A stretch of 27,972 bases of DNA from JAAYCI01 sp964370195 (GTDB lineage Bacteria > Bacillota > Clostridia > Oscillospirales > Ruminococcaceae): contig CAYJIH010000024.1 of the NCBI GenBank assembly GCA_964370195.1, positions 1 to 27,972 of the forward strand, in the 5' to 3' direction. Shown here in pieces: positions 8,159 to 15,531 of this stretch. Position 1 is the first letter of the stretch; the number at the start of each line of letters is the position of its first letter. The position numbers were made by a program, and so were the translations under genes. The notes beneath the pieces are model-generated. The model was given only the letters and a program-made list of their open reading frames with translations, made no database searches and was not told the origin of the DNA.

Positions 8159-9508
8159 TTACACGTGCACAGCTGAGTTGATGTATCGAACTTCTTCCGA
8201 TACCCAATTGGTGATTTCGTTGCTCTCTTGCGCGGTTCTTTCTGTTTGCGAAGCCACCTCGGTAATTTTTTGCATCTCTTGCAAAATGGCCTCGATGTTG
8301 CCGGATTGCACCTGCATAATTTCTTGAATGGCCGTGGCATTTTCGGCCGTGATTTGCGAGCGTTCGATTACGGCGCCAAGGCTTTCGGCCGCATCGTTTA
8401 CCAGCTGTACGCCTTTTTGTACATTGCGAATGGAGTCGTCCACTAAGTTTGCGCTGTCGCTGGCCGCTTGAGAGCTTTTTGTGGCCAATACACGCACTTC
8501 ATCGGCCACCACGGCAAAGCCTTTGCCCGCTTCGCCGGCACGCGCGGCTTCTACCGAAGCATTTAGCGCCAAAATATTGGTTTGAAAGGCAATGTCCTCA
8601 ATGCTTTTGATGATGCCGATAATCTGCTGTGACGAGCGCTCTATCTCGCTGATGGCCTGCACCACATTTTGCATGCTTTGGCTGTTTTCTTGCAGTTTTT
8701 GGGCACTTTCCACCGCAACCTCGCGTGAGTGTGTTGTTTTTTCTTGCGCTAGGCGAATTTCATCGGCCACGTGTTGGCTTTGCTGCGAAAGGCTTTCAAT
8801 GATGGTGGTTTGCTGGCCGGCACCATCTTTCAACACATCGGCAATTTCCAGCATGCGGCCTGTGGTGCCTTGCAAATTGTCGGCCCGCTTGCGCACTTCG
8901 TCAAAGGTGCGTTGTTGCACTTCGCTTTGGGCTTCGTTTTGCTCCATCTGGTGTTGAACTTGTGCCACAAGCTCTTTTGAATGTTGTTCTTTTTCAGCGG
9001 CAGAGTGCATAAAACCAATGCCCCATTTAAGTAAAAAGAACAAAAATAAAATGCAAAAGTTTAGCCCCAAAAGGCCGCGCACTACAAAATCAATGCTTAA
9101 GCCGGTATAAAAAAGGTCATAAAACAAAAGTGCGCCCAGCACCACAATGTCGGTTATAATCCACTGAACCACCAAAATGCGGCGGTTGTAATAAAGGCAA
9201 TTCATGGCAAGGCAAGAGGCAATGAGGGGAAAAGAGCCGGCTAAGTTGCTGCCAAATACACCAAATCCCACAATTAAAAGGAATTGGCCAAACGTGATGA
9301 TGGTGACGGCGACGCCGGATTGGCCGCGCTTGTGGAGTGTTCGAATGAGTAAAGGAAGACCTACACTAGACAACAAGATGAGCCCACCGGTGACAAAAGA
9401 ACCGCCAAATAGGTAAATAAGGCCGTACATACCGCCACCGATTAACAATATCATTTGGTTAATGAACAGCAACCGATCGATTTTAATAACACTGCTCTGA
9501 GTTTCCAT
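8159..9508 (-). CDS. Methyl-accepting chemotaxis protein with six-helix membrane domain
   Basis: A 449-residue chemoreceptor. Residues 15-165 form about six hydrophobic helices with only short connecting loops and no extracellular ligand domain. From about 170 onward is a long coiled-coil signalling domain. The highly conserved hairpin tip that contacts CheA and CheW is at about 303-340 (EDIAFQTNILALNASVEAAR followed by AGEAGKGFAVVADEVR). No HAMP domain is evident and there is no C-terminal CheR-tethering pentapeptide. The sensed cue is unknown; a membrane-embedded sensor could read a lipid-soluble compound, redox state or proton-motive force. The ATG at 9508 has only a modest AGG-type ribosome site (AAAGGGTAGG). 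No other che or flagellar genes occur in the window. A consensus promoter sits at 9564-9592. Confidence 0.95.
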   Translation of the reverse strand: METQSSVIKIDRLLFINQMILLIGGGMYGLIYLFGGSFVTGGLILLSSVGLPLLIRTLHKRGQSGVAVTIITFGQFLLIVGFGVFGSNLAGSFPLIASCLAMNCLYYNRRILVVQWIITDIVVLGALLFYDLFYTGLSIDFVVRGLLGLNFCILFLFFLLKWGIGFMHSAAEKEQHSKELVAQVQHQMEQNEAQSEVQQRTFDEVRKRADNLQGTTGRMLEIADVLKDGAGQQTTIIESLSQQSQHVADEIRLAQEKTTHSREVAVESAQKLQENSQSMQNVVQAISEIERSSQQIIGIIKSIEDIAFQTNILALNASVEAARAGEAGKGFAVVADEVRVLATKSSQAASDSANLVDDSIRNVQKGVQLVNDAAESLGAVIERSQITAENATAIQEIMQVQSGNIEAILQEMQKITEVASQTERTAQESNEITNWVSEEVRYINSAVHV

Positions 9509-9563
9509 TTCACAAAACCTACCCTTTCCGTTCCATGTAGAGCAAAAACTATTTCCTACTTTT

Positions 9564-9592
9564 ACTATATAACTCTACGCAGGAAATGTCAA
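9564..9592 (-). promoter_or_regulatory. Promoter of the chemoreceptor gene
   Basis: Minus-strand TTGACA (9587-9592), 17-nt spacer, TATAGT (9564-9569); leader of about 55 nt. A vegetative sigma-A pattern rather than the sigma-D pattern often seen for motility genes. Confidence 0.8.
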
Positions 9593-9655
9593 TCGTTACA
9601 CAGTGTTTGTACGAATCGCACTTGTGTGCTTGAGAGTGTTTTTCTGCAGGAAGGA

Positions 9656-9696
9656 AAACAAAAAACGACGCACCACTTAACGAAGTGCATCGTTTT
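9656..9696 (-). terminator. Possible terminator of the DUF3048 operon
   Basis: On the minus strand AAAACGA pairs with TCGTTTT, an inner CACTT/AAGTG stem closes a 4-nt loop, and a TTTTTTGTTTT tract follows. An internal loop interrupts the stem. It is about 185 nt past the stop, so the assignment is tentative. Confidence 0.45.
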
Positions 9697-9880
9697 GATA
9701 AAACGCAAGATGGGATCATTGCGTATGTGAACGTATTGAACACACAGGGAAATGTTTTCTGGTGAAATAGCGCTGTAAAACGAGTGCTACAGAAAGAGAA
9801 AGGGCGGTTTCGATGTGTGTTTCTGCTATGTAAAAGCTGCAAGAACGTAGAATATGGTGGTTTTAACAGCGGCTTTTTGA

Positions 9881-11131
9881 TTATGCAGGCGGTGCAGCTT
9901 CGGCAGCGGCAGCTTCGGCAGCGGCGGCTTCGGCAGCGGCGGCTTCGGCAGCGGCGGCTTCGGCAGCGGCGGCTTCGGCAGCGGCAGCTTCAGCGGCGGC
10001 GGCTTCGGCGGCGGCTTCAGCAGCGGCAATCGCTTGGGCGCGTTCTTCTGCGTTTGCTGTTACCATGGTTTCGCGTTGTGCTTCGGGCAAAAAGGCAATA
10101 TAGCTTTTTCCCTGTTGCACCTCAAGCTCGTTGCCCTCCACATCGATTAAACGCAAAGCATCGGTGGGGCCGCCTTTTTGCCAGCGAATGGGCGTTACAA
10201 GCCCGCCTTGAAAGTAAAAGCCGTCGCCTTCGGTTAGGTTGTAGTCTAAATCGAGGCTGTCTGCTTTTTGTGTTACATCGCCAAATAGTATAAATGCATT
10301 GTTGAATGTTACCGCAGCGCCCGTTTCGTCTACCTGCAGAGCATGATGTGCTGTTTTTTGGTACGTTTTTGCTTCCACATCATAATGTAGGGTAACAGGC
10401 GTTGTGCTGTTGAAAGAAAAGCTGACGTCTACAACATCATCACCACTTGGTAAGGTGTCCTCTGTGAAATTAAACAACATGCGCACTTCGCCAAGTGGGT
10501 TAATCCCAACAGAGGTGGCGGCATTCCAAATAAGGTTTGCATCGGTGTACCAGCAATTTTCGTTAAACCGGTTGCCGCCGGCTGTGCTGGCGCGCACGGT
10601 GTCGTACACAAAGGCGGTGGTGCCCACATTGATGCCGCTAACATCTTGGTAGGCCAGCACATTGAGTAAATTTGTGGCATATTGTGTGGTGGACAAATGC
10701 ACAGGAATGGCATTCGACGGTATGGAAAACTGCAAAAACGGGTCACTCACTTCGCTAACAGGGCCCACTTGTGGCACGGTTCGAAAATCGCCAAACATGG
10801 CGAGTACGGTGGTGGTTCCGCGTTCGTTTAGGCCTTCTATCCATACATCACTGCCCGCAATTCCCCGCAAGGGCTGGCTGGCGGCATCGTTCATCAAAGC
10901 AACAGCCACCGGGCGCTGGCCATCCACGGCACCGTCGAGGGCGGGCAGGCCTGTAAGTGGGTTTGAAAGCCCTGCCAGGGGCAGTGGCTCAAACTGTGTG
11001 GCCGTTTGCTGTGTTTCGCCGGGTAGGGGGATTTCGTGTTGTGTGGTTTCGCTTTTTTCGGCAGAGTTTGTACAAGATGCAAATAGGCCCAGTAAAACCG
11101 CCACCAATAGCACGGATAACAGTCGTTTCAT
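9881..11131 (-). CDS. DUF3048 domain lipoprotein with C-terminal Ala/Glu repeat tail
   Basis: A 416-residue secreted lipoprotein. The N-terminus MKRLLSVLLVAVLLGLFASC has a lipobox ending at Cys20. The body matches DUF3048 (B. subtilis YerB type; function unknown): an N-terminal half with NPLTGLPALDG, RPVAVALMND and GPVSEVSDPFLQF, and the C-terminal subdomain mark IRWQKGGP at about residues 322-329. The expected VRSAR-like motif is replaced by VSEVS here. The last 50 or so residues are AAAAE pentapeptides ending PPA, encoded by 15-bp tandem repeats. I chose ATG 11131 because AAAGGAGGGG lies 5 nt upstream and the signal peptide begins there; the frame is open further upstream. It follows a DUF3048 paralog by 78 nt, probably in one operon. 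It acts outside the cell membrane. Confidence 0.88.
   Translation of the reverse strand: MKRLLSVLLVAVLLGLFASCTNSAEKSETTQHEIPLPGETQQTATQFEPLPLAGLSNPLTGLPALDGAVDGQRPVAVALMNDAASQPLRGIAGSDVWIEGLNERGTTTVLAMFGDFRTVPQVGPVSEVSDPFLQFSIPSNAIPVHLSTTQYATNLLNVLAYQDVSGINVGTTAFVYDTVRASTAGGNRFNENCWYTDANLIWNAATSVGINPLGEVRMLFNFTEDTLPSGDDVVDVSFSFNSTTPVTLHYDVEAKTYQKTAHHALQVDETGAAVTFNNAFILFGDVTQKADSLDLDYNLTEGDGFYFQGGLVTPIRWQKGGPTDALRLIDVEGNELEVQQGKSYIAFLPEAQRETMVTANAEERAQAIAAAEAAAEAAAAEAAAAEAAAAEAAAAEAAAAEAAAAEAAAAEAAPPA
9890..10028 (-). repeat. 15-bp tandem repeats encoding the AAAAE tail
   Basis: On the minus strand the unit is GCC GCC GCT GCC GAA. Four identical units are flanked by close variants, six regular units in all, with more degenerate units towards the N-terminal side. 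Almost all alanine codons are GCC or GCT. Changes in copy number would keep the reading frame. Confidence 0.9.
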
Positions 11132-11173
11132 CGGTTCCCCTCCTTTGGCAAATTGCCCGGTATACGGAAAATT

Positions 11174-11200
11174 CCGGCTTTCAGCAATGCCGAAAGCCGG
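11174..11200 (-). other. Hairpin between the two DUF3048 genes
   Basis: A 9-bp perfect stem (CCGGCTTTC with GAAAGCCGG) and 9-nt loop lie in the 78-nt gap between the tandem lipoprotein genes, 9 nt past the upstream stop. On the minus strand it is followed only by AATTTTCC, so it may be a partial terminator or an mRNA-processing or stabilising element that sets different levels of the two proteins. Confidence 0.6.
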
Positions 11201-11209
11201 AGGCATATT

Positions 11210-12379
11210 TTAGTCTTCTGTCTCGGTTTCATTCGGGTTAATGGTGCCGTCGCTTGCCACTTCGGCAGCGGTGCCACCTTGTACCGAAGCGTCAAAGTCC
11301 TCAAGTAAGGTGTCGTCTACCATGGCCACGTAGGTGGTGCCCGGGTTTAGGTAGTTTGTGGTTTCGGTGGTGTCGTTTACAAAAATTTGAAGCGGTTGTT
11401 GTGGGCCGCCTTTTTTCCAGCGAACCACTTCATAGTTGCCACCGTTGAAGTAATAACCAATGCCTGAGTCAAAGCCCACTTGCACAAGCTCAGAGTTTGC
11501 GTAGTTGTGCATAACGGTGAACAAAACAAGCAAGTTGTCGAAGCCAAGTGCTTCGCCGTTGTTTTCGTCGATGGCCGGTGTCATGCCGCTGGAGTCAAAC
11601 TGGCTCATCATGTAGCGGTTTGAAGCACCGTCGTACTCGAACAAGTTGCGGTAACTTTCTGAGTGAACCACAGCTACGCTTTCTGCTGCGCCGCCTTCCA
11701 ACACACGGGGCTCTTCGTCGTAAGGGGTGAAGGCAAACAAGGTGCTGTTGTAGGTGCGCTCATCATCAAGGCCATGTTCTTCCACAGCCTCGGCCACGCT
11801 TTCACCATCGGTGTACTCGGTGTATTCCAGTGGCATGCCGGAGCGGTCTGGGTCGCGCCAGGTAAGGCCTAAGTCCGGTGTAAGGTCAAACTCGGTGTAT
11901 TCTTGGTCTTCAATCATTTGAATAACCGGTTGGTTTTGGTTTGGACCATCGTGCAGATAGAAGCCGAAGGAAGGCACAAGAAGTTGGAAGAATTGGTCGC
12001 GTGCAGAGCGCACAGAGCCAACTTTTGGCATGGTGGTGTAATCTTCGTATACAGCCATAAAGCGGGTGATGCCGCCTTCTACGCGCATTTCATACACAAC
12101 GCTGGCCTCTGAAAGCCCGCTGGTGGGGCGCGAACCAATGATGTTGTTCACCATTACGCCAATCACACGTTGGCCTTCCGGATAATCGGGCCCTTTTTCA
12201 AGGCCGGTTAGGTAGGCGGCGTCGATTAGATTTTCCGGCTCCTCGGTGGCAACACTTGCGTCAGATCCGCCGGTTGGCGCCGGAATGTGGCTTTCCACTT
12301 CTGCGTCACTTTGCCCACACGCTGCAATGCCAAAAACAAGCAGGGTGGCCAATATCAAACAAATACATTTTTTCATCAT
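11210..12379 (-). CDS. DUF3048 domain lipoprotein
   Basis: A 389-residue lipoprotein, the first gene of a tandem DUF3048 pair. The signal peptide MMKKCICLILATLLVFGIAAC gives a lipidated Cys21. An acidic Ser/Glu-rich spacer (about 22-55) precedes the DUF3048 domain. Conserved marks are RVIGVMVNNI, the SRPTSGLSEASVVYEM segment, VGSVRSARDQFFQL, and the C-terminal subdomain mark VVRWKKGGPQQPL. The tail is short and acidic (NPNETETED), unlike the Ala-rich tail of its neighbour. The family (YerB) has no established activity. The first ATG at 12379 has AGGAGA 8 nt upstream. A near-consensus promoter at 12467-12495 drives it, and probably also the downstream paralog. Confidence 0.92.
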   Translation of the reverse strand: MMKKCICLILATLLVFGIAACGQSDAEVESHIPAPTGGSDASVATEEPENLIDAAYLTGLEKGPDYPEGQRVIGVMVNNIIGSRPTSGLSEASVVYEMRVEGGITRFMAVYEDYTTMPKVGSVRSARDQFFQLLVPSFGFYLHDGPNQNQPVIQMIEDQEYTEFDLTPDLGLTWRDPDRSGMPLEYTEYTDGESVAEAVEEHGLDDERTYNSTLFAFTPYDEEPRVLEGGAAESVAVVHSESYRNLFEYDGASNRYMMSQFDSSGMTPAIDENNGEALGFDNLLVLFTVMHNYANSELVQVGFDSGIGYYFNGGNYEVVRWKKGGPQQPLQIFVNDTTETTNYLNPGTTYVAMVDDTLLEDFDASVQGGTAAEVASDGTINPNETETED

Positions 12380-12466
12380 GTTTTCTGTCTCCTGAATTTT
12401 CCTGATTTTCCCATGTCCTTACGTTGGCTAACGTTTTATAACGTGATTTTAAGCCTTAGATTTAGT

Positions 12467-12495
12467 ATTGTACCCTATTTTTTTGAATTTGTAAA
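12467..12495 (-). promoter_or_regulatory. Promoter of the DUF3048 pair
   Basis: Minus-strand TTTACA (12490-12495), 17-nt spacer, TACAAT (12467-12472). The leader is about 85 nt. Confidence 0.78.
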
Positions 12496-12550
12496 CCACT
12501 AAATGTAAATAGTGCCAAAGTGCCACACAGGGGGCTTTATTATATATTCA

Positions 12551-13645
12551 TTATAGTATCGGAAGTGGTGTATAGCCGCACAGCTGGATGTAAATAGGCG
12601 ATTGGTTGCTTGATAAAAGATCGTCCTCTTCCGTGGTGTGGCTTTTTAAATCTTGAATGTCGTATGTGCATAAAGGCAAGGCCATTTGCACGCATGTGCC
12701 TTTGCCAAAGGTGCTTTCTATGGTAACCACACCGCCTGCGGCTTGCGCCATACAACGCACAAGTGGCAGGCCAAGGCCAAGGCCCGGCTTTTCGGGGCTG
12801 TCTAGGTGGGGATGTGCAGAGTAGTATGGTGTGAATACATGGGCCAGTGCTTCGTTTTGAATGCCAAGGCCTTTGTCGCACACCGATAAAAGCACACGGT
12901 TTTGCAGTTGCTTTAAGCGCACGGTTACTTCGTTGCCCTCGCGCGAAAACTGAAGGCCGTTGCGCAGTAAATTGCAAAGTGCGTGGCCCAATAGGCGGCT
13001 GTCTGCTTTTACGGCAAACAACCCTTTTTCTAATTCGGCAGAGAGCGGCACACCGTTTTGGGTAAAGGCGCGCTGTGCTTTTTTGCACAAATTTTCTGTA
13101 AAACTGTGCAGTTCTGTTATTTTTTGGCTTGAAGGGCGTGCGGAAAGCAAGTTGTATGTTTCTAAATTGTAGGCAAGGCGCAGCAAGGTGTATTCTTTTT
13201 CTTGTATCGAGCGCAAACACTCGTTTAAAAAGTGTTCGTCCTTTTCGGCAAGGGGGCATTCCTCTAATTTGCGAGATAAGGCTTGTACGGAAGAAAAAAG
13301 GTCGCTTACAGGCTCTCGCACGCCGTAGCTAAGGGCAGGCAAAGACAATGTTGGCTCTTCTTGGCACGTGGCAAACAGGCCTCTTGGATGAAAAAGCACC
13401 GATACACCAAGTGTTTGCAGTGTTGTTTTGAGGCTTTTGGCGTGTTCGCTGTGTAGTGTGCTTTCTTGGCATAAGGCCCAAAGGCTATAAAGCAAACGGC
13501 GAATTTCCTCTTTGTTGTGGCCGTGCTCTTTGCACGTGTCGGCGGCTTCATTACACCAAAACACATCCTCTTGGCCCACCCAAAAACAGGGGTAGTGCAC
13601 CTGCGAGAAAGCTTTGTAAAATAAAGTGTTGCTATGTTCTTTCAT
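12551..13645 (-). CDS. Cytoplasmic histidine-kinase-like ATPase lacking the usual phospho-acceptor His
   Basis: A 364-residue soluble protein with no membrane segment. Residues 1-95 look like a degenerate PAS-type region (low certainty). Residues 103-170 align with the dimerisation/phosphotransfer helices: SYGVREPVS occupies the place of the usual SHExRTPL box, so Tyr107 replaces the phosphorylated His. Residues 210-325 are a clear HATPase_c domain: N box LLGHALCNLLRNGLQFS (218-234), G1 box VCDKGLGI (255-262), G2 box PGLGLGLPLV (287-296) and GGVVTIESTFGKGT. About 40 extra residues follow. No response regulator gene is adjacent. The start at 13645 has GAGGAC 8-9 nt upstream. A TATAAT promoter overlaps two Spo0A-box-like sites. 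It could be a pseudokinase, a phosphatase, or a divergent kinase. Confidence 0.82.
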   Translation of the reverse strand: MKEHSNTLFYKAFSQVHYPCFWVGQEDVFWCNEAADTCKEHGHNKEEIRRLLYSLWALCQESTLHSEHAKSLKTTLQTLGVSVLFHPRGLFATCQEEPTLSLPALSYGVREPVSDLFSSVQALSRKLEECPLAEKDEHFLNECLRSIQEKEYTLLRLAYNLETYNLLSARPSSQKITELHSFTENLCKKAQRAFTQNGVPLSAELEKGLFAVKADSRLLGHALCNLLRNGLQFSREGNEVTVRLKQLQNRVLLSVCDKGLGIQNEALAHVFTPYYSAHPHLDSPEKPGLGLGLPLVRCMAQAAGGVVTIESTFGKGTCVQMALPLCTYDIQDLKSHTTEEDDLLSSNQSPIYIQLCGYTPLPIL

Positions 13646-13750
13646 GATTGGTTGTCCTCATAGAATCGGTTCGTTATTGTTTGAATCGTGTGGAAAACGG
13701 GGGATCCTCCCGGGAAGAAATGTTGCACTGTTTTTTATCGTGTGTAGATG

Positions 13751-13780
13751 ATTATAGCACGATTTTGCGAATTTTGTCGA
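13751..13780 (-). promoter_or_regulatory. Promoter of the histidine-kinase-like gene
   Basis: Minus-strand TCGACA (13775-13780), 18-nt spacer, perfect TATAAT (13751-13756). The -35 hexamer lies inside the first TGTCGAA heptamer, so a Spo0A-type regulator bound there would occlude or modulate it. Confidence 0.7.
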
Positions 13781-13791
13781 AAAATGTCGAA
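13775..13791 (+). promoter_or_regulatory. Two tandem Spo0A-box-like heptamers
   Basis: TGTCGAA occurs at 13775-13781 and again at 13785-13791, spaced 10 bp start to start, i.e. about one helical turn. TGTCGAA is the consensus 0A box of Firmicute Spo0A. A third, degraded copy (ACACGAA) follows. That the host encodes Spo0A is an inference. Confidence 0.5.
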
Positions 13792-13911
13792 ATACACGAA
13801 AATGTTTTTGCAAAAGGGTGCTATTTTGTGTGTGTAAAAGGGCTGGTTGGATAAAAAAATTCTGTAAGTAAATAAAAAATTGGGCATATTTTAAAAACGT
13901 GGCCCTTATAC

Positions 13912-13940
13912 TTGCAGTTTGCGCATGCATGATATAAAAT
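13912..13940 (+). promoter_or_regulatory. Promoter of gapA
   Basis: TTGCAG (13912-13917), 17-nt spacer, TAAAAT (13935-13940), with a leader of about 70 nt. Confidence 0.7.
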
Positions 13941-14013
13941 AAGTAGGAATGGGAGTTTAAAAAAGTTCGAATGGAGCTTTTGGTTCCCTCAAAACATAAG
14001 GGAGGTCTTTATT

Positions 14014-15021
14014 ATGGGCATTCAAGTTGGTATCAATGGGTTCGGGCGTATCGGGCGGTTGGTTTTCCGCGCAGGGCTTAGCAATCCAAACATCGAGTTT
14101 ATGGGCATCAACGACCCCTTCATGACACCGGACTACTGTGCATATATGTTGAAATACGACACGGTGCACGGACGTTACCAAGGTGAGGTGAGCTACACAG
14201 ATGACGCCATCATTGTGGACGGCAAAACCATCCGTTTTTATGCAGAGAAAAACCCGGCCGATATTCCATGGGGCAAAGTAGGCGCTGAATATGTGGTAGA
14301 CGCTACGGGTATTTTCTACACAAAAGAAAAAGCGCAGGCGCACATTGATGCCGGTGCAAAAAAAGTTGTGTACACAGGCCCTTCGAAAGACGACACACCC
14401 ATGTTCGTTTGCGGTGTAAACTTAGACACATACACACCGGATATGAACTTTGTATCAAACGCATCTTGCACCACGAACTGCTTAGCTCCCTTAGCGAAAG
14501 TAATCAACGACAATTTCGGCATTGCCGAGGGCCTTATGACCACCGTGCATGCCACCACTGGCACCCAAAAAACAGTGGACTCGCCTTCGAATAAAGATTG
14601 GCGCGGTGGCCGTGCAGCAGCCGGTAACATCATTCCTTCCTCCACCGGTGCTGCAAAAGCAGTGGGCAAAGTAATTCCAGAGCTGAACGGCAAATTAACC
14701 GGCATGGCTTTCCGCGTGCCCACATTAGACGTGAGCGTGGTGGACTTGACCGTGAACCTGAAAAAACCTGCAAGCTACGAAGAAATTTGCGCCACACTGA
14801 AAAAAGCCAGTGAGGGTGAATTGAAAGGTATTTTGGGATATACAAACGACGAAGTGGTGTCGAGCGACTTTATCGGTTGCGCACTTACATCCATCTTTGA
14901 CGAAAAAGCGGGTATTGCCCTTACAGATAGCTTTGTAAAACTTGTTAGCTGGTACGACAACGAGTGGGGTTACTCCAACAAAGTGCTAAACTTAATTGAG
15001 CACATGGACAGCGTAAAATAA
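14014..15021 (+). CDS. gapA: Glyceraldehyde-3-phosphate dehydrogenase, type I
   Basis: A 335-residue phosphorylating GAPDH that converts glyceraldehyde-3-phosphate, NAD+ and phosphate to 1,3-bisphosphoglycerate in glycolysis. The Rossmann motif GINGFGRIGR is at residues 6-15. Asp34 (GINDPF) suggests NAD+ preference. Catalytic Cys152 sits in SNASCTTNCLAP and the base His179 in MTTVHATTGTQ. The C-terminal helix has the canonical WYDNEWGYS. Length is normal. The ATG at 14014 follows GGGAGG. The gene stands alone, with its own promoter and a strong terminator; the usual glycolytic neighbours (pgk, tpiA) are absent. Its codons appear regular, as expected for a highly expressed gene. Confidence 0.99.
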   Translation: MGIQVGINGFGRIGRLVFRAGLSNPNIEFMGINDPFMTPDYCAYMLKYDTVHGRYQGEVSYTDDAIIVDGKTIRFYAEKNPADIPWGKVGAEYVVDATGIFYTKEKAQAHIDAGAKKVVYTGPSKDDTPMFVCGVNLDTYTPDMNFVSNASCTTNCLAPLAKVINDNFGIAEGLMTTVHATTGTQKTVDSPSNKDWRGGRAAAGNIIPSSTGAAKAVGKVIPELNGKLTGMAFRVPTLDVSVVDLTVNLKKPASYEEICATLKKASEGELKGILGYTNDEVVSSDFIGCALTSIFDEKAGIALTDSFVKLVSWYDNEWGYSNKVLNLIEHMDSVK

Positions 15022-15039
15022 GATTGTTTCGATACTTCC

Positions 15040-15073
15040 CTGCCAAAATCGCGCGATTTTGGCAGGTTTTTTT
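15040..15073 (+). terminator. Terminator of gapA
   Basis: Perfect stem CTGCCAAAATC with GATTTTGGCAG around GCGC, followed by GTTTTTTT; begins 18 nt past the stop. Confidence 0.92.
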
Positions 15074-15418
15074 ATGTGGCAAAAGCGTGAATCATATTTT
15101 ACCCATATAATAAGTATGAAATAAAGGCGTGCAGACCCCCTTCGTCCCTTAAAAGGGTAAATAAATGGGTGTTTTACGGGTTTTCTTTGTGGTACAAAAA
15201 GTGGCAACATCTATATTATGCCGTGCATCAGTGTTAAATCTGTGTCAAAATTGTCAAATATTATATTTACACATGTTGTTTTATGTCGATGTTTGTTTTT
15301 TTGGTTTTACACCTACAAAAAGCAGTGAAGCAGCGTTTGTAAGCGGCAAGGCTTTTGGTAGTACGCCACATTGGTTGTGTAAAATATGTGTGTACATCGT
15401 GTTTTGCCCCGGGTGCCC

Positions 15419-15447
15419 TTGTGTTTTAGAAGGGTTTGCGGTATAAT
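15419..15447 (+). promoter_or_regulatory. Promoter of the SGNH hydrolase gene
   Basis: TTGTGT (15419-15424), 17-nt spacer, perfect TATAAT (15442-15447). The transcript start expected near 15454 supports translation from the downstream TTG at 15532 rather than from 15472. Confidence 0.6.
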
Positions 15448-15531
15448 TTCATGTATTGATTTACAATTGATTTGCCATGCAAAATGGCTTTTAAAACCAC
15501 AAGATTGTATAGAGGAAATGGAGTAAACAGA

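Larger units (their letters stand above)
9509..9880. other. Intergenic region between the chemoreceptor and DUF3048 genes
   Basis: No gene is supported. It contains the chemoreceptor promoter (9564-9592) and an imperfect hairpin (9656-9696) that may terminate the DUF3048 operon. The rest shows no clear signal. Confidence 0.5.
13646..14013. other. Divergent regulatory region between the kinase-like gene and gapA
   Basis: Holds the minus-strand promoter of the kinase-like gene (13751-13780), two Spo0A-box-like heptamers (13775-13791), the gapA promoter (13912-13940) and the gapA ribosome site (GGGAGG about 7 nt before the start). No small gene with a convincing ribosome site was found. Confidence 0.65.
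15022..15531. other. 510-nt intergenic region between gapA and the SGNH hydrolase gene
   Basis: Holds the gapA terminator (15040-15073), an A/T-rich stretch with a small CCCTTAAAAGGG palindrome near 15146, a 16-nt word at 15195-15210 repeated at 27733-27748, and the promoter at 15419-15447. An open frame at 15165-15446 has only a weak ribosome site and no family resemblance, so it is not called. A small RNA here cannot be excluded. Confidence 0.5.

Noticed and set aside
9890..10028. CRISPR-like appearance of the tandem repeats
   Set aside because: Units are 15 bp, directly adjacent without spacers, in a coding frame, and no cas genes are present.
9784..10293. Arg/Leu/Gln-repeat open frame on the plus strand
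   Set aside because: It is the antisense reading of the Ala/Glu repeat array of the DUF3048 lipoprotein. The same holds for the antisense and shifted frames at 16616-17023.
12540..13259. 239-codon frame overlapping the kinase-like gene in another phase
   Set aside because: The other frame has clear HATPase motifs and a proper start; this one is basic, Pro-rich and without motifs.
14014..15021. GAPDH placed as part of a glycolytic operon
   Set aside because: It has its own promoter and terminator and no pgk, tpiA or related gene is adjacent.
15165..15446. 93-codon plus-strand frame upstream of the SGNH gene
   Set aside because: Weak ribosome site, runs through the promoter at 15419-15447, and no recognisable family.
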